Shown: positions 53,109-62,071, counted from the first letter of the stretch. The stretch is 64,000 nucleotides of DNA from Nitrospirota bacterium (GCA_009773185.1 WPIF01000005.1:62001-126000), one strand, 5' to 3'. Notes: generated by a model from the sequence alone, not told the origin. Program-made: numbers and translations.

Positions 53109-53856
53109 CAGAGGAGCAACTCTCGTAGAGCTTATGATTGCAATACTCGTCATAATGATCGTATCCCTCGGCTTTTTCAACTGGCTGGGCACTGTCATGA
53201 GAATGAATACTTCCATAGAGAAGACCAACACAGCCTATGCTATGGCGAATGACGTGGCCGACAGGCTCCAGAGGATGTCTAATAATGACCTGATCAAACC
53301 GCGTTCAGGCAGCAGCAGATGTGTTGGGTATGATACCGCTACTGCAGATCTAAGACAATGCGCAAGTTGCAACACTGCCACTGCACCTACCGTCAATATC
53401 TCTGTGGGTTCAACAGGCATGACGGTATTCACAGATCCGTGGAAGAGCTCGGCTCCTCAGGAATTGTACCTTTACGACCGGAATAACTGCGAGGGCAAAA
53501 CATGGGTTGACACTACAGGCACTCCTACTTGCAGGGCTGGTTCCACTATAACGGCTACTGCGAATGCAAATATAGATCATCCTAATTCCATTACAGGGAC
53601 GCCAAACTATGACAGCATAAACCCCATCAGGTCTTACAAAGGCACAACATATTATGCTGTGTGGAGTGTTGCATACTTGCCATGTAATGCCGACACTAAC
53701 ACGGACAGAAGGAAGATATTCATAACAGTTTATTGGATTACCCCTGAACCCTCAGACACGGATTTAACAGCATTGCCGGGAAGAATTGCAGCCGGCACGG
53801 CAACAATAAAAAGCGTCTCTCTGGTGGCAGACAAGACAATCGGGGCAGAGAAATGA
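53098..53856 (+). CDS. pilV: Minor pilin PilV
   Basis: A prepilin of 252 residues with cleavage after the Gly in NRG/ATLVELMIAILVIMIV. The hydrophobic helix is followed by FNWLGTVMRMNTSIEKTNTAYAMANDVADRLQ, the standard PilV lead-in. The C-terminal globular part contains cysteine pairs (RQCASCN, NNCEGK). PilV is one of the initiation-complex minor pilins with FimT, PilW and PilX. Its stop overlaps the start of pilW (ATGA). Confidence 0.87.
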   Translation: MNTNRGATLVELMIAILVIMIVSLGFFNWLGTVMRMNTSIEKTNTAYAMANDVADRLQRMSNNDLIKPRSGSSRCVGYDTATADLRQCASCNTATAPTVNISVGSTGMTVFTDPWKSSAPQELYLYDRNNCEGKTWVDTTGTPTCRAGSTITATANANIDHPNSITGTPNYDSINPIRSYKGTTYYAVWSVAYLPCNADTNTDRRKIFITVYWITPEPSDTDLTALPGRIAAGTATIKSVSLVADKTIGAEK

Positions 53857-54935
53857 GAAAAAAAGCATTCAGCGTTCAGCATTCAGCGCTCAGCATACGT
53901 CAGGCAGCGTATCGTATAAAAAAATACACGCTACACGCTATACGCTATACGCTCTCTAAAAAAGGCACTTCACTCGTTGAACTTCTTATTACCCTTACCG
54001 TATTTTCAATAATAGGCGCTATGATGTTCTCTACCTACAGCACCTTTCTGAAACAGGTGACAGTAGAAAGAAAAAAGACAAAGACAGAGCTTGATATCTT
54101 CAACGTAAGCTGGCCTTTGATAAAGGAGATTGAAACAGCAGGATTCGGCGTGCCCAAAACCATAACTCCTATCAGCGAGGTAGGCGGTGAGCTTACGATC
54201 CGCAGCACTGCTGCCGGAGACAGCCAATATGCAGGCGCATGGAGTTATGTTATAGCCACGACTACGACTAATGGAGCGGTTTACGGCATTGATGGAACAG
54301 TCGGGCCGGGTGTTCCCACAGGAGGGAAAGTTGTAATTGTAAATATACTCGATAAAAGCCGCATGGGGCTGGACACTGTCTCCACCAATGCTTCGGGCGG
54401 AGGTTATTATTACCTTACTGCCGGAACAAGCGCTTATGTGAACAATGTTGCCTACTGGTCACCTTATGACGCAGCAGCAACATTACCCCTGGAATATTAT
54501 GAGACAAAATATTCGCTAAGAGACTATGATCCTCCTTCAGACCCGAGGCCTGCAATGTGCGCGCCGGATGGAGCTGGAGCCACGGAAAAGGTAAAAAAGC
54601 TGTCGCGAAGCGTTAAGGATAATAATCCTGGCACCACTTATTTTCTGCCGTTGCTTGACTGCGTCCGGGCATTAGCTTTTAGATTCGGCTGTATTGATGC
54701 CAGCGGGAATTTGACCTGGCAGAGCGGGACAGATTGCGGGACAGCAAAATTAAGGCTTATGAAGATAGGCATGATTATCCAGGCCAGCGCAAAGGGGGGG
54801 GCTTCTCCTGCGACCATAACATTATTTGAGGATTTGGGGGCAGCGCTTGCATCAAGCACAAATCTTACAAACGAGCAGAGGAATTACAAATGGAGAAAGT
54901 TAGAACAGACAATAACTCTAAAGAATCAGGAATAG
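53853..54935 (+). CDS. pilW: Minor pilin PilW with a repeat-encoded long leader
   Basis: A 360-residue prepilin. The processing site KKG/TSLVELLITLTVF lies at residue 38, so the leader is about twice the usual length. The extra residues (AFSVQHSALSIRQAAY, KYTLHAIRYTL) are encoded by heptad repeats of the same family as those in pilY1. The mature part has a helix, a beta domain and several cysteines. Its 3' end overlaps pilX by 46 bases. The start overlaps the pilV stop, so the long leader appears to be translated. Confidence 0.83.
   Translation: MRKKAFSVQHSALSIRQAAYRIKKYTLHAIRYTLSKKGTSLVELLITLTVFSIIGAMMFSTYSTFLKQVTVERKKTKTELDIFNVSWPLIKEIETAGFGVPKTITPISEVGGELTIRSTAAGDSQYAGAWSYVIATTTTNGAVYGIDGTVGPGVPTGGKVVIVNILDKSRMGLDTVSTNASGGGYYYLTAGTSAYVNNVAYWSPYDAAATLPLEYYETKYSLRDYDPPSDPRPAMCAPDGAGATEKVKKLSRSVKDNNPGTTYFLPLLDCVRALAFRFGCIDASGNLTWQSGTDCGTAKLRLMKIGMIIQASAKGGASPATITLFEDLGAALASSTNLTNEQRNYKWRKLEQTITLKNQE
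53866..53955 (+). repeat. Translated heptad element in the pilW leader
   Basis: AGCGTTCAGCATTCAGCGCT and ACACGCTACACGCTATACGC units, period 7, upstream of the prepilin site. Confidence 0.75.
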
Positions 54936-55444
54936 CCTTAGTAACGGCATTGATAATAACCATGGTTATGCTCATGCTGATTGGAGGCATGTCATATATT
55001 TTGCTTAAGGGGTTCCAGACCAATCTAATAAACAGGCAATTCAGCACTGTCTATGAGGCTGCCAATGGCGGGGTTGAATTTACGACAGGAGTCGTAAATT
55101 CATATCTAAAAAACCCAGGGACGCCTGCCAATGTAAAAATAGACGGCGATTTTGCCACTGTTCTAGGCTGCGCCACTGGTCCCAGTGCAGACGTAGCAAC
55201 TATCTCGGCAAAAACAGCGGACGGGACTTACAGCATCACAACGACGATCCGATGCCTCGGCAATAAGCCAATTCCCGGATATGGAGGCGCCCTGAAATTC
55301 CCGCCGCCGCCTTCAACGTCAGGAGGAGGCACAGGAGGCGGAGCGACAAAATATATCTTCTATTCCATAGTTTCAAGGGCAACAGAAACAACCGGTTCAG
55401 CTAACATCGGAAAAACAGAAGCAATTTACAGGGTGATACAATAA
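54890..55444 (+). CDS. Minor pilin PilX-like
   Basis: A 184-residue protein whose hydrophobic helix begins ESG/IALVTALIITMVMLMLIGGMSYILL, the PilX pattern (Gly, then Ile/Leu rather than Phe, and no Glu at +5, which the PilX group can lack). A Gly/Pro-rich linker (PPPPSTSGGGTGGG) precedes a short end. It starts inside pilW. As in other PilVWX sets, it should be part of the pilus priming complex. Confidence 0.82.
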   Translation: MEKVRTDNNSKESGIALVTALIITMVMLMLIGGMSYILLKGFQTNLINRQFSTVYEAANGGVEFTTGVVNSYLKNPGTPANVKIDGDFATVLGCATGPSADVATISAKTADGTYSITTTIRCLGNKPIPGYGGALKFPPPPSTSGGGTGGGATKYIFYSIVSRATETTGSANIGKTEAIYRVIQ

Positions 55445-55447
55445 ATC

Positions 55448-55530
55448 ATGATGCAGGATACAAGATACAAGATACAAGATACAAATCGTGCATCGCGCAT
55501 CGTGCATCGCGCATCGTGCATCTTTTTGAT
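55448..55530 (+). repeat. Translated heptad element in the lipoprotein leader
   Basis: AGGATACAAGATACAAGATA units followed by CGTGCATCGCGCATCGTGCA units; the two arms are imperfect complements. Confidence 0.8.
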
Positions 55531-56230
55531 TTTTTTATTTTGTATTTTCCTTGCTGGCTGTAAAGCCAAAGAGACACCAAAGGAGACAGCGCCTGCACAG
55601 CCTGCTGAGGTAGCTAAGCCTTCCGCTGAGACCAAAGAACCGCAAACAGCAGCGTCTGAGGCTGGAGGGATCAAGCTGAATCAGCCTCCGGTTGTTACTT
55701 CTGTTGATGTTACTCCGAATTTCCCCAAGGCAGGAGACGCCCTCAAAATAACAACAACAGCCCAAGACCCTGATGGAGATGAGGTTGCTTTTATATATCA
55801 GTGGTTTAAGAATGAAGAGCTTTTGCCGGAAGAGACGTCCGATGCGTTGAGTTTAAAAGGCTTTAAGCGCGGAGACAGGGTAATGCTTAATGTAATCCCT
55901 TACGACGGTAAAGAAAAGGGAAGCCCCGGAGTTATGAAAGTAACTGTAGGAAATATTTCTCCGGAAATAACTTCAAACCCGAGCGAGAGCAGATTCGAAA
56001 ACCGTAGTTTCAGCTATCAGGTCAAGGCAACTGATTCGGAAAATGACCCTCTGGCCTATTCCCTCAGCAGCGCGCCTGCCGGGATGACAATTGACAAGGC
56101 AACAGGGCTTATACAATGGGCTGTGCCCACTGATTTCAAGGGCAGGGCTTCTGTCATTGTCTCTGTAACAGACAACCAGGGAGGCGAAGGCTTGCAGAGC
56201 TTCGCTTATGAAATAACAGCAGAAAAGTAA
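55448..56230 (+). CDS. Ig-like lipoprotein at the end of the pilus operon
   Basis: A 260-residue predicted lipoprotein: hydrophobic ILFLFCIFLAGCKAK-type signal with a lipobox LAGC at about 35-38. An Ala/Pro/Glu-rich linker is followed by two Ig- or cadherin-like repeats (DPDGDEVAFIYQWFKN; NDPLAYSLSSAPAGMTIDKATGLIQW, the latter typical of the putative-Ig group). The N-region (MMQDTRYKIQDTNRASRIVHRAS) is made by heptad repeats. No clear ribosome site is seen. It may help anchor pilus parts; this is inference. Confidence 0.8.
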   Translation: MMQDTRYKIQDTNRASRIVHRASCIFLIFLFCIFLAGCKAKETPKETAPAQPAEVAKPSAETKEPQTAASEAGGIKLNQPPVVTSVDVTPNFPKAGDALKITTTAQDPDGDEVAFIYQWFKNEELLPEETSDALSLKGFKRGDRVMLNVIPYDGKEKGSPGVMKVTVGNISPEITSNPSESRFENRSFSYQVKATDSENDPLAYSLSSAPAGMTIDKATGLIQWAVPTDFKGRASVIVSVTDNQGGEGLQSFAYEITAEK

Positions 56231-56244
56231 TGAGTAATGAGGGG

Positions 56245-56838
56245 TTACTGCCCTTTATAGTCTTTTAACAGCATTCCCTGCTCCTGATCAAGCCGGGTCA
56301 TTTCTTCGTTAAATTTATTAATCTTCTCGCTTAGTTCTGAAATCTTGCGTTCATATTCCCGCTTTTCACGGATGGATGATATCCTGCCCTCTTTCCTGAT
56401 ATCTTCCTCTATCTTTTTCTTTTCCTCTGAAAGTTTTTCTGCCTCTTTCTTCAGCTCTTCTTTCTTTTTTGCAATTTCTCTTAGCCTGATTTCCGCATCC
56501 TGCTTTTTTATCTTAACAACCTCGCCTTTTTCTGCTGTTGGCTGAGCCTCTTGCTGCGAGTCGCTTCCGACTGTAGAATCCTTTTTCACTGCGTCCTCAG
56601 GGGCGCTCTCGTACGTGCTGCGCCCGGACTTTGTCTGCTTTATGCTCTCAATGCTGCTCTTGTCGAGCTCTATCAGCCCGGCGCCGTCTAGGTAAAACCT
56701 TATCTTGCCGTCTGCTTCAGTGTAATTATTAACATTAAAGCCCCTGCCGTTTTTAAGGATTATCTTGTAGCCGGCAAAGGCAGGCATGGCAATAAGCATG
56801 AGCGAGAGAAATAAAATAAGATATATTGGTTTTTTCAT
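56245..56838 (-). CDS. Exported coiled-coil protein of unknown function
   Basis: A 197-residue protein with a signal peptide (ILFLSLMLIAMPAFA), a small beta domain (YKIILKNGRGFNVNNYTEADGKIRFYLDGAGLIELDKSSIESI) and a long charged coiled coil (about 100-190, EIAKKKEELKKEAEKLSEE). The domain resembles the short periplasmic domain found before coiled coils in proteins of related bacteria, but I cannot name a function. Its start overlaps the end of the DsbC-like gene, so they are co-transcribed. Confidence 0.75.
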   Translation of the reverse strand: MKKPIYLILFLSLMLIAMPAFAGYKIILKNGRGFNVNNYTEADGKIRFYLDGAGLIELDKSSIESIKQTKSGRSTYESAPEDAVKKDSTVGSDSQQEAQPTAEKGEVVKIKKQDAEIRLREIAKKKEELKKEAEKLSEEKKKIEEDIRKEGRISSIREKREYERKISELSEKINKFNEEMTRLDQEQGMLLKDYKGQ

Positions 56839-57641
56839 TTGCCTGTTCCTTTCTTTTTTGCCGAGTCAATCATCTTTATCAATTTGTCTGCCTCTAAAAA
56901 TCCGACTTGCACGGAGCCGTCAGGCATTATCGCCGTGGGAGTGCCGGTGATGCCGAGACGTTCTGCGAGCTTGATGTTCTTGTCAATCTCATCTGTCTTG
57001 CAGTCGGTTTTTGGTATGGATTTTTTATCGAAATTATCCTCAAGAAGTTTTAACGACTTTTCGCATACTACGCTCACGGACTTCCAGTAGGCGTCGGGAT
57101 GCAGCTTTATTAGAGGTAAAAGTTTTATGTAAAAGGCAATATCCCTTCTCTGTTCCACAACTTTTTTAAGCTCTGCATGAAATTTTCCGCAAAACGGGCA
57201 GTCAGGGTCTGTAAAGACAATTATCTTTTTAGCTGCATTTTTATCCCCGAGCAGCAATGCATTTTTAAGAGGAATTTTTGAGCGGTCAATCCGCCTTCCC
57301 TTGTTCAGTTCATCTACCCTCTCTTTTGTCCTGTCAACCGCTGCGTTTACCTCGATAATCGGGCCTGCTATCAGATACTTCTTCGAAAAATCAACATAGA
57401 AAAGCCCTCTCTGTCCCTTATTTTCTACGGCAACTTCCCAGAGTCCCCTTGCAGGGCTCATCTGTATCTTCAGGATTTTTGCCTCAGGGTTCTTGATTTT
57501 TACGAGAATACCCTGAACCTCAGTTGTGCTGAGGGTGTGGCATTTTGTGCAGTCGGCATCGCACGCGCCGGAGGCATAAACAGGGCTGATGGCTGACAGC
57601 TGGCAGCTGAGAACTAAAATGAGCAATAACAAAATGTGCAT
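56835..57641 (-). CDS. DsbC-like disulfide isomerase with a CxxCH motif
   Basis: A periplasmic thiol-disulfide isomerase-type protein of 268 residues. Its signal peptide LILVLSCQLSAISPVYA is partly encoded by a heptad repeat. The thioredoxin domain has FTDPDCPFCGKFH and a cis-Pro loop GTPTAIMPDG. The mature N-terminus has CDADCTKCHTLS, a canonical CxxCH heme-binding motif, rarely seen with DsbC. The DsbC dimer domain (PARGLWEVAVENKGQRGLFYVDFSKKYLI) lies between. With c-type heme it might link disulfide exchange to electron transfer; see findings. Confidence 0.88.
   Translation of the reverse strand: MHILLLLILVLSCQLSAISPVYASGACDADCTKCHTLSTTEVQGILVKIKNPEAKILKIQMSPARGLWEVAVENKGQRGLFYVDFSKKYLIAGPIIEVNAAVDRTKERVDELNKGRRIDRSKIPLKNALLLGDKNAAKKIIVFTDPDCPFCGKFHAELKKVVEQRRDIAFYIKLLPLIKLHPDAYWKSVSVVCEKSLKLLEDNFDKKSIPKTDCKTDEIDKNIKLAERLGITGTPTAIMPDGSVQVGFLEADKLIKMIDSAKKKGTGK
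57584..57616. repeat. Translated heptad element in the dsbC-like signal peptide
   Basis: GCTGATGGCTGACAGCTGGC units, read on the minus strand as SCQLSAIS. Confidence 0.55.
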
Positions 57642-57713
57642 AGGTAATTATAACAGATTTTTTTATTCAAAAGCGCATTGTTCTTTCTCACTTCAAAGGG
57701 CTAACTCCCGAAA

Positions 57714-57804
57714 CTCCCCTCCTTGGTTAAGGAGGGGCCAGGGGTGGTTTGTAAGGATTGCTCCACTTACCACCCCTCAATCCCCTCCTAAAATAGGCGG
57801 GGAG
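57714..57804. repeat. G/C-rich palindromic element, dsbC-like-murA
   Basis: CTCCCCTCCTTGGTTAAGGA with GGGGTGG is mirrored by CCACCCC and CCCCTCCTAAAATAGGCGGG. The arms pair across a central TTTGTAAGGATTGC region. This type of CCCCTCC...GGAGGGG palindrome is familiar from environmental genomes, but I cannot cite a name. Confidence 0.65.
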
Positions 57805-57861
57805 CTATAACCGAAATATATTAATAACAGATTTTTTTTAAGCTATGATAAAATTTCCTCT

Positions 57862-59115
57862 ATGGATAAATTAATTATAAAAGGCGGAAAACGCCTCAAG
57901 GGTGAAATAGAGATAAGCGGCGCAAAAAACGCTGCGCTGCCGGTTATGGCAGCCTCCATGCTTGCCGCCGGAGAAAATACAATCAGCAGGGTTCCGGACC
58001 TGAGAGACGTGAAAACCATGGGAAGGCTCCTTTCAAACATGGGAGCGGAATTTTATTATGAACCGCACAGGGCTATTATCAGGACAGACAGGATAAAAAA
58101 TTTAGAGGCGCCTTACGAACTGGTCAAAGAGATGAGGGCGTCTGTGCTTGTGCTCGGCCCGATGGTCGCAAGATTCGGACGCGCAAGGGTCTCTCTGCCG
58201 GGCGGGTGCGCAATCGGCGCAAGGCCGATAAACCTTCATCTTATGGGGCTCGAAAAGATGGGCGCAAAGATTGAACTGGAAGCAGGTTATGTAAAGGCAA
58301 CTGCGAAGAGATTAAAAGGGGCCACAATATATTTTGATACCTCAACAGTAACAGGAACTGAAAATCTAATGATGGCTGCAACCCTTGCAAAAGGCACCAC
58401 TGTTCTTGAAAATGCAGCAAGAGAGCCTGAGGTCATAGACCTCGCAGAGGCCCTGAAAAAGATGGGCGCAAGGATTAACGGCGCAGGAGAAAGTCTTATA
58501 GAGATAGAAGGTGTAGAAGAGCTCAAACCGGTCAATCATACAGTAATACCCGACAGGATCGAGGCAGGCACATTTATGACGATAGCAGGAATGACCGGAG
58601 GGGATATCACTATCAGAGGATGCATGTTAGAGCACCTTCATGCATTCATAATGAAACTGCAGGAAGCAGGGCTCAGATTTGAAAAGGCAAAAGACGGGGT
58701 GCGTGTGCTGGGCCCGGCAAGGCCCAGGGCCATAGACATAGAGACTGCGCCTTATCCGGGTTTTCCCACAGATATGCAGGCACAGTTCATGGCATTGATG
58801 AGTATTGCACAGGGCACAAGCATAGTAACCGAGACAATATTTGAAAACAGGTTCATGCATGTTGCTGAACTGATGAGAATGGGCGCTGACATAAGTTTTA
58901 AAGGCAGCACTGCAACAGTAAAAGGCATTAAAAAACTGAAAGGAGCGAATGTTATGGCCACAGACCTGAGGGCCAGCGCCTCTTTGGTTGTTGCTGCGCT
59001 CAGGGCAGAAGGAGAAACCACTATCCACCGCCTCTACCACCTGGACAGGGGCTACGAAAAAATGGAGAAGAAACTCCGGAGCCTCAGGGCTGATGTTAAA
59101 CGGGAGAAGAGTTAA
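57862..59115 (+). CDS. murA: UDP-N-acetylglucosamine 1-carboxyvinyltransferase MurA
   Basis: MurA starts peptidoglycan synthesis by transferring enolpyruvate to UDP-GlcNAc. The 417-residue protein begins [31 protein letters not shown]; the fosfomycin-binding Cys loop reads [17 protein letters not shown], so the enzyme should be sensitive in principle. [17 protein letters not shown] and [13 protein letters not shown] complete the family set. rpsU converges from the right with five bases between stops. Confidence 0.96.
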   Translation: MDKLIIKGGKRLKGEIEISGAKNAALPVMAASMLAAGENTISRVPDLRDVKTMGRLLSNMGAEFYYEPHRAIIRTDRIKNLEAPYELVKEMRASVLVLGPMVARFGRARVSLPGGCAIGARPINLHLMGLEKMGAKIELEAGYVKATAKRLKGATIYFDTSTVTGTENLMMAATLAKGTTVLENAAREPEVIDLAEALKKMGARINGAGESLIEIEGVEELKPVNHTVIPDRIEAGTFMTIAGMTGGDITIRGCMLEHLHAFIMKLQEAGLRFEKAKDGVRVLGPARPRAIDIETAPYPGFPTDMQAQFMALMSIAQGTSIVTETIFENRFMHVAELMRMGADISFKGSTATVKGIKKLKGANVMATDLRASASLVVAALRAEGETTIHRLYHLDRGYEKMEKKLRSLRADVKREKS

Positions 59116-59120
59116 ACGGC

Positions 59121-59321
59121 TTACTTCTCTCCCGTAAGCCTTACTCTTTTGAGAGCTTTTTTACGAGCAGCAATTGCCTTTTTCTTTTTCCTGACACTTG
59201 GCTTTTCGTAATGCTCCCTCTTTTTTACTTCTGAGAGTATCCCTTCTCTTTCACACTGTTTCTTAAACCTTCTGAGGGCATTTTCAAAGGAATCACTCTC
59301 GCGTACTTTAATAGAGGGCAT
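59121..59321 (-). CDS. rpsU: Ribosomal protein bS21
   Basis: A 66-residue small-subunit protein with the family opening [30 protein letters not shown] and a basic tail ([17 protein letters not shown]). It lies alone on the minus strand after murA. Its tail and the end of murA share complementary sequence (GGGAGAAG/CTTCTCTCCC), which could act as a two-way terminator. Confidence 0.95.
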   Translation of the reverse strand: MPSIKVRESDSFENALRRFKKQCEREGILSEVKKREHYEKPSVRKKKKAIAARKKALKRVRLTGEK

Positions 59322-59478
59322 TGATATATCCCACCTCCCTCTTTAAAATTTTAAACCATAAAATTACAGAAAAATACTTTACCAGTAATTAATGTGCATG
59401 TCAAGAATACGCGGGGTTTACACCATAAATGTCTTTATGTTAAGATTTGAAATCTTCATTTAAGCCTCAAAACCTGTT

Positions 59479-60441
59479 ATGTCAAAAAAATATGCCATAG
59501 GGATAGATGTCGGCGGAACAAATTTAAGGGCTGCTCTGATATCCGGAACAGGAGAGGTCATTAAAAAAGTGAAGGAGCCCACTGCAGGGAATGTGCTGGG
59601 AGCCCTGCAAAATGCCGTTAAAAGCCTGTATACGGATGCCGGGATTGACCCGCGGGATGTCGCAGGAATAGGCATTGGAATAGCAGGGCTGCTGGACAGA
59701 AAAAACGGCATTGTGCTTCTTTCTCCAAACCTGCATTCTGTTGAAGGAGTTAATTTTGTAGAGACGCTGCACAGGCAATTTTCAGTGCCGGTATTTATTG
59801 AAAATGATGCCAATGCAGCAGCGCTGGGAGAAAAATGGATGGGGGCCGGCAGAGAGTTCAATAATTTTGTCCTCCTTACGCTCGGCACCGGCATAGGAGG
59901 AGGCATAGTATATGAAAAAAAACTTGTTAATGTCTCTGCAGAGATCGGGCATATGAGCATAAATGCAGACGGCGAGAAATGCCCATGCGGCAATTATGGA
60001 TGCCTCGAGTTGTATGCAGCGGCAAATGCAATAAATACAAAGGTTGTTGCTGCGCTGGGAAAAGGCGCTGAGAGCATATTGAGAGAATGCTGCAAAGGCA
60101 ACTTTTACAAGATTACCCCGGAAGATATTTACAGGTCTGCCCTTGAAGGCGATAACCTTGCAAGAGAGGCGCTTAAAGATGCAGGAAGATATCTGGGCGT
60201 CGGCCTCGCAAATATAATAAATATAATGAGCCCTGAGGCTATAATACTTACAGGCGGGCTTATAGGCGCATGGAACATTTATGTGCAGGAGGCTATCAAA
60301 GAGGCTTCCAGAAGGACATTTAAGGCGCTTTCAGATGCCGTGAGGATAATTCCATCCTCTCTGGGAGACGATGCCGGCACAATAGGTTCGGCAGGGCTTG
60401 TTTTTGCTGCGTCAGGACAATTCACAGGACAGGACAGATAA
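59479..60441 (+). CDS. ROK family glucokinase
   Basis: A 320-residue sugar kinase. GIDVGGTNLRAALIS is the ATP phosphate-1 motif, IENDANAAALGE carries the catalytic Asp, and the zinc motif is CPCGNYGCLELYAAA. GTGIGGGI-type and ILTGGLIGAW motifs complete the fold. It resembles glucokinases of anaerobic and thermophilic bacteria, which often also accept N-acetyl sugars. lepB follows in the same direction after 19 bp. ATG 59479 has no strong ribosome site. Confidence 0.9.
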   Translation: MSKKYAIGIDVGGTNLRAALISGTGEVIKKVKEPTAGNVLGALQNAVKSLYTDAGIDPRDVAGIGIGIAGLLDRKNGIVLLSPNLHSVEGVNFVETLHRQFSVPVFIENDANAAALGEKWMGAGREFNNFVLLTLGTGIGGGIVYEKKLVNVSAEIGHMSINADGEKCPCGNYGCLELYAAANAINTKVVAALGKGAESILRECCKGNFYKITPEDIYRSALEGDNLAREALKDAGRYLGVGLANIINIMSPEAIILTGGLIGAWNIYVQEAIKEASRRTFKALSDAVRIIPSSLGDDAGTIGSAGLVFAASGQFTGQDR

Positions 60442-60460
60442 TGCCGCTTAAGGAGAAATA

Positions 60461-61072
60461 GTGAAGAGCAAAAAAAGGTTATTATGGGAATATACAGAGG
60501 CAATAATCACAGCGCTTATTCTGGCGCTGCTTATAAGGGCTTATATAATACAGGCATTTAAGATCCCTTCGGGTTCAATGATACCAACGCTCGTTATAGG
60601 AGATCACATCCTCGTTAACAAATTCCTCTATGGCACGAAGATTCCTTTTTCTGAGACAATGGTCCTGGAATTTACGAAGCCTGAAAAAGGGGATATAATA
60701 GTCTTCAAATATCCTGAAGACCCTTCGAGGGATTTTATTAAAAGGGTAGTTGCGGTTGAAGGCGATGTGGTTGAGTCAAAAAACAAGGCTATATATGTTA
60801 ACGGCAAGCAGACAAGCGAACCCTATACCCAGCATACTGACAATTCTATAAGGCCGATGGGGATTGAACCCAGAGATAATTTCGGGCCCTTGATTGTGCC
60901 CAGGAATAAATTTTTTGTTATGGGAGATAACCGTGACCAGAGCTATGACAGCCGCTATTGGGGATATGTGGACCGTAAGGACATAAAAGGCAAGGCGCTG
61001 ATACTGTACTGGTCATGGGACAGTAAAAACAACTGGGTAAGATTTTCAAGAATAGGGAGGTTGGTAAAATGA
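60461..61072 (+). CDS. lepB: Signal peptidase I
   Basis: LepB removes signal peptides from exported proteins. The 203-residue protein starts at GTG with AGGAG five bases ahead. One membrane helix (AIITALILALLIRAYIIQAF) precedes the catalytic Ser in PSGSMIPTL and the Lys in DFIKRVVAVEGD. The GDNRDQSYDSRYWGYV box is intact. Length and layout are of the short class. Its stop overlaps the start of the next gene by ATGA. Confidence 0.95.
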   Translation: MKSKKRLLWEYTEAIITALILALLIRAYIIQAFKIPSGSMIPTLVIGDHILVNKFLYGTKIPFSETMVLEFTKPEKGDIIVFKYPEDPSRDFIKRVVAVEGDVVESKNKAIYVNGKQTSEPYTQHTDNSIRPMGIEPRDNFGPLIVPRNKFFVMGDNRDQSYDSRYWGYVDRKDIKGKALILYWSWDSKNNWVRFSRIGRLVK

Positions 61073-61425
61073 AAAAAACAGGATTGCTCAACAATGAAAA
61101 CGGATTCTTCAAGTTTGCTTTTATTACTGCGCTCATTGCATTTGCTATGTATGCAGGTATACAGTTCGGGATGCCATTCTACAGATATTCAGCCCTCAAG
61201 ACTGATGCAACGGAACTTATAAGGATAAGCGTTATGGACCTTGACAGGACCAGGGGGCAGATCTTTGAAAGGGCCCAGGAACTCAAAATACCCATAGAAG
61301 AAAAGGATATAGAGATTACAAAGACAGGCAGAAAGATACGGGTCACAACAGGATGGTCGGAAAAAGTTGACATATTCGGGCTATATGAGAAAACTCTTAA
61401 GTTTACTATAGATATAGAGGAGTGA
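61069..61425 (+). CDS. Single-pass membrane protein, DUF4845-like
   Basis: A 118-residue protein with one N-terminal membrane segment (FKFAFITALIAFAMYAGIQFG) and a beta-rich periplasmic part (IEEKDIEITKTGRKIRVTTGWSEKVDIFG). This layout, next to lepB, is typical of DUF4845-type proteins. Its leader (MKKTGLLNNENGFFKFAF) has a Gly-Phe step loosely like a prepilin site, but no Glu at +5, so I do not call it a pilin. ribE follows one base after the stop. Confidence 0.75.
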   Translation: MKKTGLLNNENGFFKFAFITALIAFAMYAGIQFGMPFYRYSALKTDATELIRISVMDLDRTRGQIFERAQELKIPIEEKDIEITKTGRKIRVTTGWSEKVDIFGLYEKTLKFTIDIEE

Positions 61426-61426
61426 T

Positions 61427-62071
61427 TTGTTTACAGGCCTGATACTTGAAATGGGTGAGATAACATCCGTTAAGAGGCGCAGCGGCGGCGCAGTGCTTTC
61501 GCTCAGGGCTGATGAATCTGCATCAACTGCAAAACCTGGAGACAGCATTTCTGTAAATGGCGTGTGCCTCACTGTTATAAACAAGAACAATAATATGCTT
61601 TCCTTTGACCTTTCTGATGAAACACTGCAAAGCACAAACCTCGGCAGCCTTAAGACAGGCAGCAGGATTAACCTCGAGCCTTCGTTGAGGCCTGATTCAA
61701 AGATCGGCGGGCATTTTGTAACAGGGCATGTTGACGCTGTAGGAAGCATCCGCTCAAAGGTGAATATGGGAGATATGCTCAAGGTCGGGATTGAGACGCC
61801 GGAAAAGGTAACAAGATTTCTTGTTGAAAAAGGCTCGGTTGCTGTGGACGGGATAAGCCTTACGGTAGTTGATGTATTAAGTAATGGCTTTACGATTGTT
61901 ATAATTCCTCATACAGCAAAACTTACTACCATCGGCTTTAAGGGGGTTGGGGATACTGTAAATCTTGAATCGGATATTCTGGGGAAATATGTCGCAAAAT
62001 TCTTAGACAAACAAGCAAATAAAGATTCAGGGTTTGTAAAGACCCTGATGGAAGGAGGATTTTTAAAGTAA
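61427..62071 (+). CDS. ribE: Riboflavin synthase, alpha chain
   Basis: RibE makes riboflavin from two lumazine molecules. The 214-residue protein has two tandem lumazine-binding repeats: MFTGLILEMGEI...DSISVNGVCLTV and GGHFVTGHVDAVG...VDGISLTV. The start is TTG 61427 (MFTGL) with GAGGAG before it. ribBA follows after a heptad repeat. No FMN riboswitch is seen upstream. Confidence 0.95.
   Translation: MFTGLILEMGEITSVKRRSGGAVLSLRADESASTAKPGDSISVNGVCLTVINKNNNMLSFDLSDETLQSTNLGSLKTGSRINLEPSLRPDSKIGGHFVTGHVDAVGSIRSKVNMGDMLKVGIETPEKVTRFLVEKGSVAVDGISLTVVDVLSNGFTIVIIPHTAKLTTIGFKGVGDTVNLESDILGKYVAKFLDKQANKDSGFVKTLMEGGFLK

Noticed and set aside
61069-61425. Prepilin
   Set aside because: There is a Gly-Phe step before the membrane helix, but no Glu at +5, and a lepB-linked DUF4845-like protein explains it better.
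61300-61427. FMN riboswitch before ribE
   Set aside because: The region is coding up to one base before ribE, and none of the conserved riboswitch blocks is visible.
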